DNA from: Myotis daubentonii
Taxonomy: Eukaryota > Chordata > Mammalia > Chiroptera > Vespertilionidae
Direction of reading: 5' to 3'
Assembly (NCBI RefSeq): GCF_963259705.1
Contig: NC_081842.1
Coordinates: 59,861,787 to 59,925,786, forward strand
DNA: 64,000 nt
In this document: positions 26,601-33,331 of the stretch, in pieces
Layout: every line of letters begins with the position of its first letter
How positions within the stretch are numbered: position 1 is the stretch's first letter
Made by a program: the position numbers and the translations under genes
Notes under the pieces: generated by a model
The model's input: the letters and a program-made list of their open reading frames with translations, nothing else
Told to the model about the DNA's origin: nothing
The model's database searches: none

Positions 26601-29535
26601 AGCAGGCACTTTATTATAAACAGGGTGTCGGGGAGCCACCTACATATATTGCCTCTTCCCTCAGAGAGTGGCATTTGTGATATTAACGGCTTGCAAAGTT
26701 TAGGTGGCAGAGGCTGCAGCCCCAGTGAGCAGGTCTTATTTGAGATACCTTTCTTTCCCATCCAGCATATTCACAGCTTCTTAATTTTCATCACTCATTT
26801 GGGCCTTGGTGTGCAACCTTGAGGGTGGGCTCTTGAGGGATACCACACAGCCATACTGTCTGCAGGGCATTTTCAGGCCTGTGTACCCATGGCTGTTTCT
26901 CTGCCACTTGTTATGGACTTGCTTAGATCTGTGAAACTCAGCCCTTTGGGGGAAATCTCTTCCTCATGTGTAATTAACTGGTCCCAAGCCAACTTGAAAA
27001 GTGCATTGTTCAGGGCGACTCTCAAGTCTGTGGACAAGCCACACTAACCCAAGCTTAGCCCCTCCACAATTTCCTCTTTGGCCCTGATGTAGAATGGAAA
27101 TCGAAGTAGCCAATCAAGTAAGTACTTCTACCTAGGCCTGGTACTGTCAGATTAATATTAAAACTTCTCATTAATCTTAAAACTTCTATTCGTGCGGAAC
27201 TCAATGGACTTGCAATTTAAAAGCAGCCAGTACTGCCATAGCCGGTTTGGCTCAGTGGATAGAGTGCCGGGCTGTGGACTGAAGGGTCCCGGGTTTTATT
27301 CCAATCAAGGGCACACACCTGGGTTGCGGGCTTGATCCCCAGTGGGGGGCTTGCAGGAGGCAGCCAATCAATGATTTTCTCTCATCATTGATGTTTCTAT
27401 CTCTCTCTCTCACTCTTTCTTCCTCTCTGAAATCAATAAAAAATATATTTTTAAAAATAATAAAAGCAGCAAGTACTCTTTGGCTCACCAGTACCTACAT
27501 CTCATCCTTCCTCAGCCTTGCCTTTAGAAGTAGACAGACAGACTGACTGTATAGTACCATTGACCATGCTATTACAGATTAAAACTGCCCCGGAAAAGTT
27601 TATCACATGGGAGAACAGACACTCAGCCTGGCTCTCAAGAGGAACAAGGCAGGATGGAGCAAGGCTGTGCTTTCCAGTTTTTCTTCGCAGACTCAAAAAA
27701 TCAGATTTTAAAGTATTCCTTGTCTCAAGGAGGAAAGTGTGTGGCCTGCAAAGTGAGTCCAGGAGTAGTAGGCTACTGGATAACCCTTCATATGGAGGAA
27801 AATCAAGAGTAAAGCATTCCATTCTCCCCACCACAATTAAAGCATGTATCCCTATGGGCAAATGTTTGATCAGATGTGCTGTCACCTGCAGCCCCTTTGA
27901 GACAACTCTTGTTTTTGTGAAGAAACCATTGAGTGGGTGTAAAGGCAGCTTTATTACATAGAGAAATTCCAGTATTAAATAAATAAGCAAATCAGAAAAA
28001 AAAGAAAAAGAAAACAGAAAGCAATAAAGGCTGCCAGTTCAGTTCAATTCTTGGCCACTTTTGCTTATTGGCCTTTAATAAATGAGAAAAAATTAGTGAG
28101 TTTCTCTGAGTCAAGTGTGATATAGTGGGGAAAAAAGAGCATGTTACGATGGGGAAAATGAGACATTTTTGGGGGGCTAGCAATCTGAATCTGTGCCAGT
28201 AATCTAATGCCCATTCTTGTTAGCCTATAGTCTAATCACTGCTCCTTCTTTAATTATCTGGTCCTGCAAGACCTGTTTACCTAAGTAGTACTCCCATTTT
28301 AGAGAGGCCATAAACCATGAGCAATACACAACCTCCAGACGGAGTTATCGGCACTGGAGCCAGGCCAGGCCTTTAGATGTGGCCTCACAGCCCCCACCCC
28401 AATACACGGGGCTTTTTGCAAAGCCCGCAAAAGATCTGGAAGTCTCATCCCATATTTTGGGGATAAAGAAACCAAAGGGTATAAAGGGAAAGCTTCCATA
28501 TTGGCTTGCTCAGGATTTGGAAAGAAACAGTCTCCCCCGAGTCCTGTACCGATACCTGTGAAACATCTAGAAATAAATGGGGTTTTCCTGTGCCTCTGGT
28601 ACTCCTGCGTATTTTTCGGTTGCCTGGTAAATTCTGTAACAGTTGTTTAGAGATAGGTGTGTGTTTTGAATTCTGCTCTACCTCTCACTGGCTGTGCCAC
28701 CATGGGCAAGTAATTTTAGCCCTTCAAGCCTTACTTTGAAGGAAGTAACACCAGCCTCAAAACCTGAAGATTAAACCTGGGATATAAAGCACCCAGTCCA
28801 GCATCTGATAGGCAGTAGGCAGTCAGTTCCTGGTAGTTTTTAATCACCTTTACTGTCTGCCTGGACATCCTTGCATGGGGACAGGGTGTGAGAGCAGCCT
28901 TTGCTGCCAGTCCCTTGTGCTACCTCACGTGGCAAGATGACTGAGACGACTTCTGATCACCTCACTTGGTATGAACCAATGCCATGCTTCTTTTTTTCCC
29001 AACACAGGCTGGAGCACAGTGAATGGGACTCTGCCCGGACTCCTATCATCGGCTCCTGTGGCACGCAGGAGCAGGCAGTGTTAATAGACCTCCCGGGCAA
29101 CAGCTGTCGAAGGGTAAGAAGGGAAGAAGGATAAAGAGAGAGTACTGTCCTGTACTGCAGGGCTGCTGTGCTGAGGCAGGGCATCAAGGAGAAGGAATGT
29201 GCAGTTCCGGACACTGAACAGCTGATGGGGCTAAGACTGGAACGATAGGGAAGGTTGGAGGAATCTGGTGGAATTTGCCTATTTGTTGACCTTCAGGAGA
29301 CTTTCTCTCAGAATATCTCTTTTTTTGCAGGGGTTGGGGAAGGAAATGGGACATTATCTCTACAGGGTAAAACTCTCTGACTTTCCAATTTTTCTTTCAG
29401 TCACGGAGTGGTGCTGGATGGAAGCGGGTCCTACGTTCGCTCTTTCATTCCCGGACCCGAGTGCCTCTGCTGGCTGCCATCTACTTTTTGATGGTTCATG
29501 TCCTGCTCATTTTATGTTTCACGGGCCATTTATAA
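1..29535 (+). CDS. GOLGB1: GOLGB1 (giantin), C-terminal 1880 residues, 10 coding segments
   Basis: Giantin is the largest golgin, a Golgi membrane-anchored coiled-coil rod that tethers vesicles and organises cisternae. The reading frame is open from base 1, so the 5' part lies upstream of the window. Joined segments are 1-2633, 4193-6104, 15429-15607, 18490-18652, 18841-18978, 23051-23194, 24192-24289, 24757-24891, 29008-29113 and 29401-29535, a total of 5643 nt. Every junction is GT-AG and phase-compatible. The product is almost entirely E/K/Q/L-rich heptad coiled coil and ends in a hydrophobic anchor followed by a five-residue tail. Human giantin is about 3259 residues, so roughly the last 58% is here. 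No frameshift or premature stop is seen. The assignment rests on recognising the family sequence and on synteny with HCLS1. Confidence 0.97.
3062..3275 (-). repeat. VES SINE
   Basis: The tRNA-derived head (rc of GGCTCAGTGGATAGAGCGT and the GGTTCGATTCC B box) lies at the right end. The A/T tail is at the left. Imperfect target duplication: actcttaatttt / actctaatttt. Confidence 0.9.
3396..3613 (-). repeat. VES SINE
   Basis: Same family and orientation as the copy at 3062. Flanked by an exact duplication, aagagtattttttaa. Confidence 0.92.
3750..3973 (-). repeat. VES SINE
   Basis: Third antisense VES in the same 1.56-kb intron. Exact 13-bp target duplication, ttataatttaaat (3737-3749 and 3974-3986). 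Confidence 0.92.
4193..6104 (+). CDS. GOLGB1: GOLGB1 second large coding exon
   Basis: The acceptor is TTTTTCTAG with AG at 4191-4192, and the donor is CTA|GTGAGT at 6105. The 1912 nt are one base completing Arg plus 637 codons. The product is continuous coiled coil with four further copies of the SMSSLQxDRDR-like motif (first residues at nt 4809, 5631, 5925 and 6060). Confidence 0.97.
6761..7489 (-). mobile_element. Solo LTR of a class II (IAP-like) endogenous retrovirus
   Basis: This is a 729-bp element with TG...CA ends (TGCCGGG...CCCGGCA) and a perfect 6-bp target duplication, gatttt, at 6755-6760 and 7490-7495. Six bases is typical of class II ERVs. Minus orientation is inferred from TATAAATA at 7167-7177 and AATAAA at 7319-7324 on that strand. 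Internal sequence at 6860-7140 is a degenerate array of short AGAACCTGGCTGG-like units. There are no viral genes, so it is a recombined solo LTR. It is antisense to GOLGB1. Confidence 0.8.
7496..8329. other. Unassigned GOLGB1 intron sequence
   Basis: AT-rich intronic DNA. I see no gene, RNA or recognisable repeat. Confidence 0.5.
8330..8890 (+). repeat. L2 LINE 3' fragment (old)
   Basis: Diverged L2-like text, including the 3' terminal motif resembling tagattgcaacctcct. There are no clear ends or duplication. Confidence 0.5.
8891..10829. other. Unassigned GOLGB1 intron sequence
   Basis: No supported feature. Short ORFs here (for example 9874-10113) show no recognisable domain. Confidence 0.5.
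10830..13445 (-). mobile_element. L1 5' half (5'UTR, ORF1, ORF2 endonuclease part), 3' end missing
   Basis: On the minus strand, a GC-rich 5'UTR (about 12.5-13.4 kb) leads to ORF1 (C-terminal block at 11842-11594 with [19 protein letters not shown]). ORF2 endonuclease text follows ([20 protein letters not shown] at 11079-11020) and then the similarity ends. Frames are broken. A SPIN element sits inside at 12315-12537. Loss of the 3' part is unusual for L1 and implies a later deletion. Confidence 0.8.
12315..12537 (-). mobile_element. SPIN-type hAT MITE, copy 1
   Basis: 223 bp with ends CAGTGGTTCTCAACC / GAGAACCGCTG and 8-bp target duplications ctctacac / ctctgcac. It matches the SPIN (Space Invaders) non-autonomous hAT family, known for horizontal transfer among tetrapods including vespertilionid bats. 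Confidence 0.85.
13865..14082 (+). repeat. VES SINE (diverged subtype)
   Basis: tRNA head cctggccggtgtggctcag, a C/T-rich tail and a near-exact duplication aaagaatacattcac / aaagaatatattcac. Confidence 0.88.
14770..14950 (-). repeat. MIR-like ancient SINE
   Basis: Antisense MIR pattern: tcattttataggtgatggaa ... ggatcacaac ... ccttaaccact. Strongly diverged. Confidence 0.5.
14951..15428. other. GOLGB1 intron with a G run
   Basis: No gene. The stretch 15161-15190 is G-rich (three or more GGGG blocks) and could form a G-quadruplex on the sense RNA. Confidence 0.4.
15429..15607 (+). CDS. GOLGB1: GOLGB1 coding exon ([11 protein letters not shown]...)
   Basis: The acceptor is GGTTAAAG| and starts phase 0 directly after the 6104 junction, giving the continuous DRDRL-LKELKNL. 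The donor AG|GTATGA ends two bases into an Arg codon. It encodes coiled coil ending SWQHELHQL. The upstream intron is 9.3 kb. Confidence 0.95.
15655..17840 (-). mobile_element. Old L1 fragment interrupted by a younger L1
   Basis: Minus-oriented L1 3'UTR and ORF2-like sequence at 15655-16400 resumes at about 17114-17840. The text reads on across the younger insertion (accattttatattcctaccag after it). Confidence 0.65.
16419..17113 (-). mobile_element. Younger 5'-truncated L1
   Basis: The minus strand carries the ORF2 C terminus ([20 protein letters not shown] ... [20 protein letters not shown]) and a C-poor/G-rich 3'UTR ending in an A tail at the left. It closely resembles the copy at 50963. 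Confidence 0.8.
17840..18430. repeat. Imperfect tandem array, about 75-85 bp units
   Basis: Recurring words such as gaagtccaggctcc, ccactcggcctc and gttactgggtg return about every 80 bp, roughly seven times. Such arrays occur in old L1M-type elements, and this one abuts the L1 to its left. Confidence 0.5.
18490..18652 (+). CDS. GOLGB1: GOLGB1 coding exon ([12 protein letters not shown]...)
   Basis: The acceptor is TTTTCTTAG|G and the donor is CAG|GTGAGT. The 163 nt are one base completing Arg plus 54 codons, and the exon ends in phase 0. It encodes the helix [19 protein letters not shown] and the following QNLMRELRS segment. Confidence 0.95.
18841..18978 (+). CDS. GOLGB1: GOLGB1 coding exon ([11 protein letters not shown]...)
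   Basis: The acceptor is TTCTGGCAG| and the donor is AGG|GTAAGT. The exon is 138 nt, 46 codons, phase 0 at both ends. A short Ser/Pro-rich linker leads back into coiled coil ([20 protein letters not shown]). Skipping this exon would keep the frame. Confidence 0.95.
19291..19538 (-). repeat. VES SINE
   Basis: A standard antisense VES with a long TTTA-rich tail. The target duplication is long: catagaaatatacatttttaaaaat / catagaaatacatattttaaaaat. Confidence 0.9.
19573..19817 (+). repeat. VES-related SINE, subfamily with AATATCC tail
   Basis: Head gccctagctggtttgactcag. The 3' end (aatgggaaaatatccccagg, then an AAC-rich tail) differs from the main VES type but matches the copy at 43042. Confidence 0.85.
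20150..20560 (-). repeat. Old L1 fragment
   Basis: L1M-type 3' text (agctacatgtaagtggaatc, gtgagattcatccatattg). No ends resolved. Confidence 0.5.
21189..21369. repeat. Ancient hAT (Charlie-type MER) MITE
   Basis: Degenerate inverted ends cagaagtcacaaact / agtttgtcagcccctg, with internal ccagatagtaaatgctc typical of old mammalian hAT MITEs. No target duplication is visible. Confidence 0.5.
21370..23050. other. GOLGB1 intron, mostly unassigned
   Basis: A MIR-like segment is possible at about 21750-21910 (ccacctaccagccacatgac). Otherwise I see nothing supportable. Confidence 0.4.
23051..23194 (+). CDS. GOLGB1: GOLGB1 coding exon ([12 protein letters not shown]...)
   Basis: The acceptor is CTGTTTCAG| and the donor is GCG|GTGAGT. 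The exon is 144 nt, 48 codons, phase 0 at both ends. It encodes coiled coil ending EKQVQELQA. Confidence 0.95.
23549..23763 (+). repeat. VES SINE
   Basis: Sense copy with head cccagccggagtggctcag. Target duplication aaaataggcagagctg on both sides. Confidence 0.92.
24192..24289 (+). CDS. GOLGB1: GOLGB1 coding exon ([12 protein letters not shown]...)
   Basis: The acceptor is GCTTCTAG| and the donor is AAG|GTAGGG. The 98 nt end two bases into a Ser codon. It encodes a Gly/Pro-rich non-helical hinge, [20 protein letters not shown], that breaks the rod. Confidence 0.93.
24757..24891 (+). CDS. GOLGB1: GOLGB1 coding exon ([10 protein letters not shown]...)
   Basis: The acceptor is GGTCCTGAAG|, which has a weak pyrimidine tract. 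The donor is CG|GTAAAG. The 135 nt complete Ser at the start and end two bases into Arg. It encodes the last coiled-coil stretch, [20 protein letters not shown] and on through AEEQIRR. Confidence 0.94.
25151..26097 (-). pseudogene. LTR R-U5 / NANOGNB-like homeobox chimera, probable retrocopy
   Basis: Read on the minus strand, this begins with LTR R-U5-like sequence (26094 to 25916). It runs straight into an open frame at 25953-25501 (150 codons). The ORF has a Lys/Glu-rich middle and then a homeodomain-like segment, from [20 protein letters not shown] through [13 protein letters not shown]. Helix 3 is recognisable by QWF. From memory it best resembles NANOGNB, the NANOG-neighbour homeobox gene expressed in early embryos. 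The frame stops soon after helix 3, and a basic Lys/Arg-rich tail continues in another frame. A run of T at 25145-25154 (a poly(A) on the minus strand) and a shared aactttttt at both ends suggest L1-mediated retroposition. Family assignment is moderate; function is unknown. Confidence 0.55.
25916..26094 (-). mobile_element. Truncated LTR related to the one at 6761 (R-U5 part)
   Basis: It shares the terminal block with the 6761 copy (caggggttcccaaagg and ggagtcggcgaagaa). It lacks the whole U3/TATA half: the similarity stops where the TATA-dependent start site would be. It is fused to the NANOGNB-like sequence. Confidence 0.7.
26098..27234. other. Unassigned GOLGB1 intron sequence
   Basis: No gene or clear repeat recognised. 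A T run lies at 26238-26249. Confidence 0.4.
27235..27461 (+). repeat. VES SINE
   Basis: A full-length sense copy (gccggtttggctcagtggat). Duplication aaaagcagccagtact / aaaagcagcaagtact. Confidence 0.93.
27462..29007. other. GOLGB1 intron
   Basis: Sequence at about 28670-28840 is MIR-like (cactggctgtgccaccatgg, then gggcaagt). Long ORFs overlap on both strands at 27502-27990 without a recognisable domain. Nothing else is supported. Confidence 0.4.
29008..29113 (+). CDS. GOLGB1: GOLGB1 coding exon ([14 protein letters not shown]...)
   Basis: The acceptor is CCAACACAG| and the donor is AGG|GTAAGA. The 106 nt are one base plus 35 codons. It encodes the non-coiled juxtamembrane region [20 protein letters not shown], just before the anchor exon. 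Confidence 0.95.
29401..29535 (+). CDS. GOLGB1: GOLGB1 terminal coding exon with Golgi membrane anchor
   Basis: The acceptor is TTTTCTTTCAG|. The exon has 44 codons and a TAA at 29533-29535. A basic stretch ([14 protein letters not shown]) precedes a transmembrane segment of about 20 hydrophobic residues at nt 29461-29520, followed by a very short lumenal tail (TGHL). This is the C-terminal tail anchor that holds giantin in the Golgi membrane with the rod in the cytosol. Confidence 0.96.
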   Translation, partial: SRSGAGWKRVLRSLFHSRTRVPLLAAIYFLMVHVLLILCFTGHL

Positions 29536-30710
29536 ACTTAGTTCTCACCTTTTGGAACACTACTCTTGGAATTTGGAATTCCCTCACCTCTAACATCAAA
29601 ACCATCAATTCCAGTGGAATAGTCATCTTCCCACTTACAGGTCCTCTCTCCAAGTCTCCACAGAAAGTGCCTGCAAAAACTGAAGTGGATGGAGCACAGG
29701 TCAGAGCTGCAAGAACCATCAAATCTGCCTTTTTCTACTGCCCATGGCCAGAACATTTTTGCATAGTCTGAGGAGGCCCCACATTTGGTTGCTGGGCTTA
29801 ACATTTTTTCAGATTCTGTCAGGCCTTGATCTCTTGTGAAAGATGTGGAGGAATGTTTTCCAACCAGGGGGGTGGCTCCAATAAACCTAATAATCTGAAG
29901 TCCAGTATCATTCATTTCTCCTGCTTCAGGGGGAAGGCGGATCCCCCATAACAAAGTTCTGGGGAATATTATCCCAGGGATATCTGACTAGGTCAGGTCT
30001 CCTGGTGGGAGCTGATGGGTTTTAGCTGTTGGATCACAGGGAAGGAAATCTTCCCTGGCTGTTCAGACAGCATTGGAGTAAGACTTGTGGTCCTGAACTG
30101 TAAGGATAGGATCCCATTGCTGATGCCCTCTATCACATGTGTACCAGGGTGCTGAGTGGCCCGTGCCTTTCACTGAAAGGCAGGAAGAACTGATTATAGA
30201 CAGCGGGATTCAGATGCTTCTCATTTTGTGTTACCTGGATATGCCTCGAATGTGGGCCCTACGGCAGTACACTAGGAGCCAGTCCTAGGTGAGGCACAGG
30301 CTCTCAACCAGGGAGATCTGGCTGCTCTGGGGACCACTCCTACTTTGCTGTTGGTAACAGTTATTCCACTTTTTCAACTTCATATTCATCTGCCCTCTGT
30401 TGTAACAGAGCTAAGGAAAATGGAGGGAGAATATGGAGAAGACCAAATATTTAAATCTAGGCCTGAGAATGACAGCAGGATCAAATTTCATTTGTGCCTC
30501 CTCCCCAGCCCCTCAACACCTACCTGTTGATTATTTTCTCATTGTACACATAATGTCTTCCTGACTTGCTCTCACCACCCAAAGAATAGAAAAAACTGGT
30601 GAACTGACTGATCTGTTCTAATCTGTTCTGTAGTGACCATATCTTGGTCACCCCAACCAGGAACTTCCCTGAATAAATGTAAAATAATAAAATTATTTTC
30701 AGAATGAAAA
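29536..30710 (+). other. GOLGB1: GOLGB1 3'UTR
   Basis: This is the sequence from the stop codon to the probable cleavage site. I see no repeat in it. An AATAAA at 29880-29885 could give a short isoform. The strong end is near 30700. Confidence 0.75.
30672..30691 (+). promoter_or_regulatory. GOLGB1 poly(A) signals
   Basis: AATAAA occurs at 30672-30677 and again at 30686-30691. Shortly downstream is a GT-rich element (tggtggtggtgtgtgtac from 30713). This is the classic layout of a mammalian cleavage and polyadenylation site. Confidence 0.8.
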
Positions 30711-31024
30711 ACTGGTGGTGGTGTGTGTACATGTGTTTGCATGTTAAGGGGAAGAGATGTAGGAGGGGGTAGCCAGAAATGGATACAGGGGTAGAAAGCT
30801 CTACATATTTCAGGTTTCCTTCTGACTAGCTTCAGTAACGGCTACATGTGTCCTTCCAGCTTAACCACTAGACTGCAGCCAGGGTAATGAAGTAGAGTGA
30901 GGAAATTTCATCCAAATACTGAACCCAACAAGCTGGGCCTTAAGGCATGAGATTCATGCAGGTTTACACCTGGGCCTTGGAGAACTCTTACCTGGTGCGT
31001 ACAGAAAACATGAAGCTCCTAGGG

Positions 31025-31247
31025 CAGTGGTTCTCAACCTTCCTAATGCTGCGACCCTTTAATACAGTTCCTCATGTTGTGGTGACCCCCAATTTCATTG
31101 TTACAAATTGAACATAATTAAAGCATAGTGATTAATCACAAAAACAATATGTAATTATATATGTGTTTTCCAGTGGTCTTGGGCAACCCCTATGAGAGGG
31201 TCTTTCGACCCCCAAAGGGGTTGCGACCCACAGGTTGAGAACCGCTG
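31025..31247 (-). mobile_element. SPIN-type hAT MITE, copy 2
   Basis: Also 223 bp and near-identical to copy 1 at 12315. Exact 8-bp target duplication tcctaggg (31017-31024 and 31248-31255). It lies between GOLGB1 and HCLS1. Confidence 0.88.
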
Positions 31248-31790
31248 TCCTAGGGGATGCCTCTGCTTGAGAAAAGCTAACACTTTCTTAAGGTATAAAC
31301 ATTGAATCAAGTCCATCTGTCTTCAAAGCCCATGCTGTTTCTGTGTGCAACAAACTGCCTCTCATTGGGAGTGGACTTGGGGGACATTTGCTAAGTAGAG
31401 ATGAGAATTCTTGGTGTCATCTCTAGTTAAATTTTATAGTTTCTCCAAAAAAGTACTTGGGTGATGTATCACAGCATCTAGTTGGATCATTCCCATTTTC
31501 AACACTGAACTATGATTCGGAATATCTACAACTTTACTCTTCCTTAAAATAATTTCAGTGCTGCCACAATAAATAGGTCATGAAGTAAGAGAGTTCAATA
31601 AATAAAACTCTCCCCAGGCATAGAATCCTTAGATTTGGAAATGACTGAAGTCTTAACTCATTCCTAATACAGAAATTCTCTCCTCTGTATCTTAGACTAG
31701 TTTCATCCAGTCTCTGCTTGAAGCCAGTGGAGAGCTCATGACTGAGCAAATCAGGTCACAACTCCACCTCAATCAAGATTAAGAGAGGCT

Positions 31791-32012
31791 TGCCTGGCCA
31801 GTGTGCTCAGTTGGTTAAGCATCGTTGTCCCATGAACCAGGAGGTTATAGTTCCATTCCCGTTCAGGGCATGTTCCCAGGATACCCAGGTTGTGGGCTTG
31901 ATCCCCAAAGGGGGCATGCGGATGCTGCCAATCAATGTTTCTCTTTCATTGATGTTTCTATCTTTCCCTCTCTCTAAAATCAATAATAATAAAAAATACA
32001 TATTTAAAAGAA
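31791..32012 (+). repeat. VES SINE
   Basis: Sense copy (gcctggccagtgtgctcag). Duplication aagattaagagaggct on both sides. Confidence 0.92.
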
Positions 32013-32337
32013 AAGATTAAGAGAGGCTAGGTCAGATACAATGACAAATACCCTGTAATTTTCAGTAGCTAAATAACAAAGGATTATTTTTCTAGTCAAA
32101 GACTCCAAACCCCTCACACAATAGATTAAGTGTTGTCATTCTCAGGTGGGGACCCTGTCACTCCCCTACTGAGAATGGACCCACTGTGGAGAATTTGCAG
32201 GTGCTGGGCACTGGGCAAAAGGACGGCAAAGCTTACCCTGGTCTTACAGTCTCCACCAGAAAGTGATGTATTTCATTACATTTCACTGGCCAAAACAAGT
32301 CACCTTAGCATGCCTGATTTCAAGAAGGAAGGGAGGG

Positions 32338-32553
32338 CCCAGCCAGCATGGCTCAGAGGTTGAGCGTTGACCTATGAACCAGGAGGTCACGGTTCAATTC
32401 CCGGTCGGAGCATATGCCTGGGTTGCAGGCTTGATCCCCAGTGTGGGACGTGCAGGAAGCAATCAATAAATGACCCTCTTTCTCCTCATTGAGGTTTCTA
32501 TCTCTCTGTCCCTCTCCCTTCCTCTCTGAAATTAATCAAAATATTTTTTAAAA
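32338..32553 (+). repeat. VES SINE
   Basis: Sense copy (cccagccagcatggctcag). Duplication aagggaggg. Confidence 0.9.
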
Positions 32554-32599
32554 AAGGGAGGGGCAGCCAATCTTGATGAACAGTAGTACAGAATGCCAC

Positions 32600-33055
32600 A
32601 GATCTCCCATCATCTGGTACCACCTACTTCTTTCAGACTTCTTCCTACTGTGTGGAACCAAATCTCCCTACCGGTTAGCTCAGACTCCTCACTGTACCCT
32701 AAACAATCTGAATTTTTCTCTATGTATTTATTAACTTTCCCCTGTGACTTATTTCCTTCCATTATTCAGTTTATCAGTATTTATTTGAACACCTCCTACA
32801 TGCAAACCCAGTTTTGTGGCTAATGTACTGTGGGTAATGTAAAGTTGAGTTTCTGTTTAAACCTTACCTTGCACGATCCTTTTTCCCATTAAGCCTTTCT
32901 TGATTACTTCAGCCAATACAAAACAGTTTACATTCCTTTACCAGAACACATGCACCTATTTAAAACACAAATGCTGTTCTACAGTGTTAAGTGTTTTCTG
33001 GTAGAATGTTTTGCTTCCCTGATCTGACTGGATATAAACTCAAGAGTAAGAGCTT
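32600..33055 (+). repeat. L2-like LINE fragment
   Basis: Diverged L2-type words (tttatttgaacacctcctac, tggatataaactcaagagta). It ends next to the T-rich tract before the HCLS1 promoter candidate. Confidence 0.5.
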
Positions 33056-33199
33056 TTTTTTTTCTTTTTTTTTTTTAACTTCCCCAAGACCTTGCAAAAG
33101 ACTAGGCATAGAAACATTTAGTCCTTTTTTGTCTAAGTGCCTAAGCAGAAGTAAGTGACTCAAACTTCAGGAAGTAGCTGCGAGGACAGGGTGGCAGGA

Positions 33200-33331
33200 A
33201 ATGACAGAAAACCTGAACACGGAACTGAAGCAGCAGCTCATTTTCTTGCTCAGAAGTGGCAACAGCCAGAGAGGGAGCCAAGTGTGGCCCTGAGGAGCTG
33301 GGAGCCGCGAGCAGCGCTCACACTGTTGAAG
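33200..33331 (+). promoter_or_regulatory. HCLS1: Probable HCLS1 promoter and non-coding exon 1
   Basis: HCLS1 is expected to have a 5' non-coding exon, because its ATG sits directly on a splice acceptor at 35735. The best candidate ends TTGAAG|GTGGGT at 33331. Ets/PU.1-type cores AGGAAGT (33169-33175) and AGGAAAT (33196-33202) lie just upstream, which fits a haematopoietic promoter. I see no TATA box and no CpG island. The start position is a guess; the donor is the firmer end. Confidence 0.45.

Noticed and set aside
27236..27310. tRNA genes (A/B-box-like heads at each VES)
   Set aside because: The tRNA-like parts are SINE heads, with no acceptor-stem pairing and a SINE tail and target duplications around them.
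27502..27990. Overlapping long ORFs on both strands (147 and 162 codons)
   Set aside because: No recognisable domain and an intronic position. Chance open frames in GC-moderate DNA are the simpler explanation.
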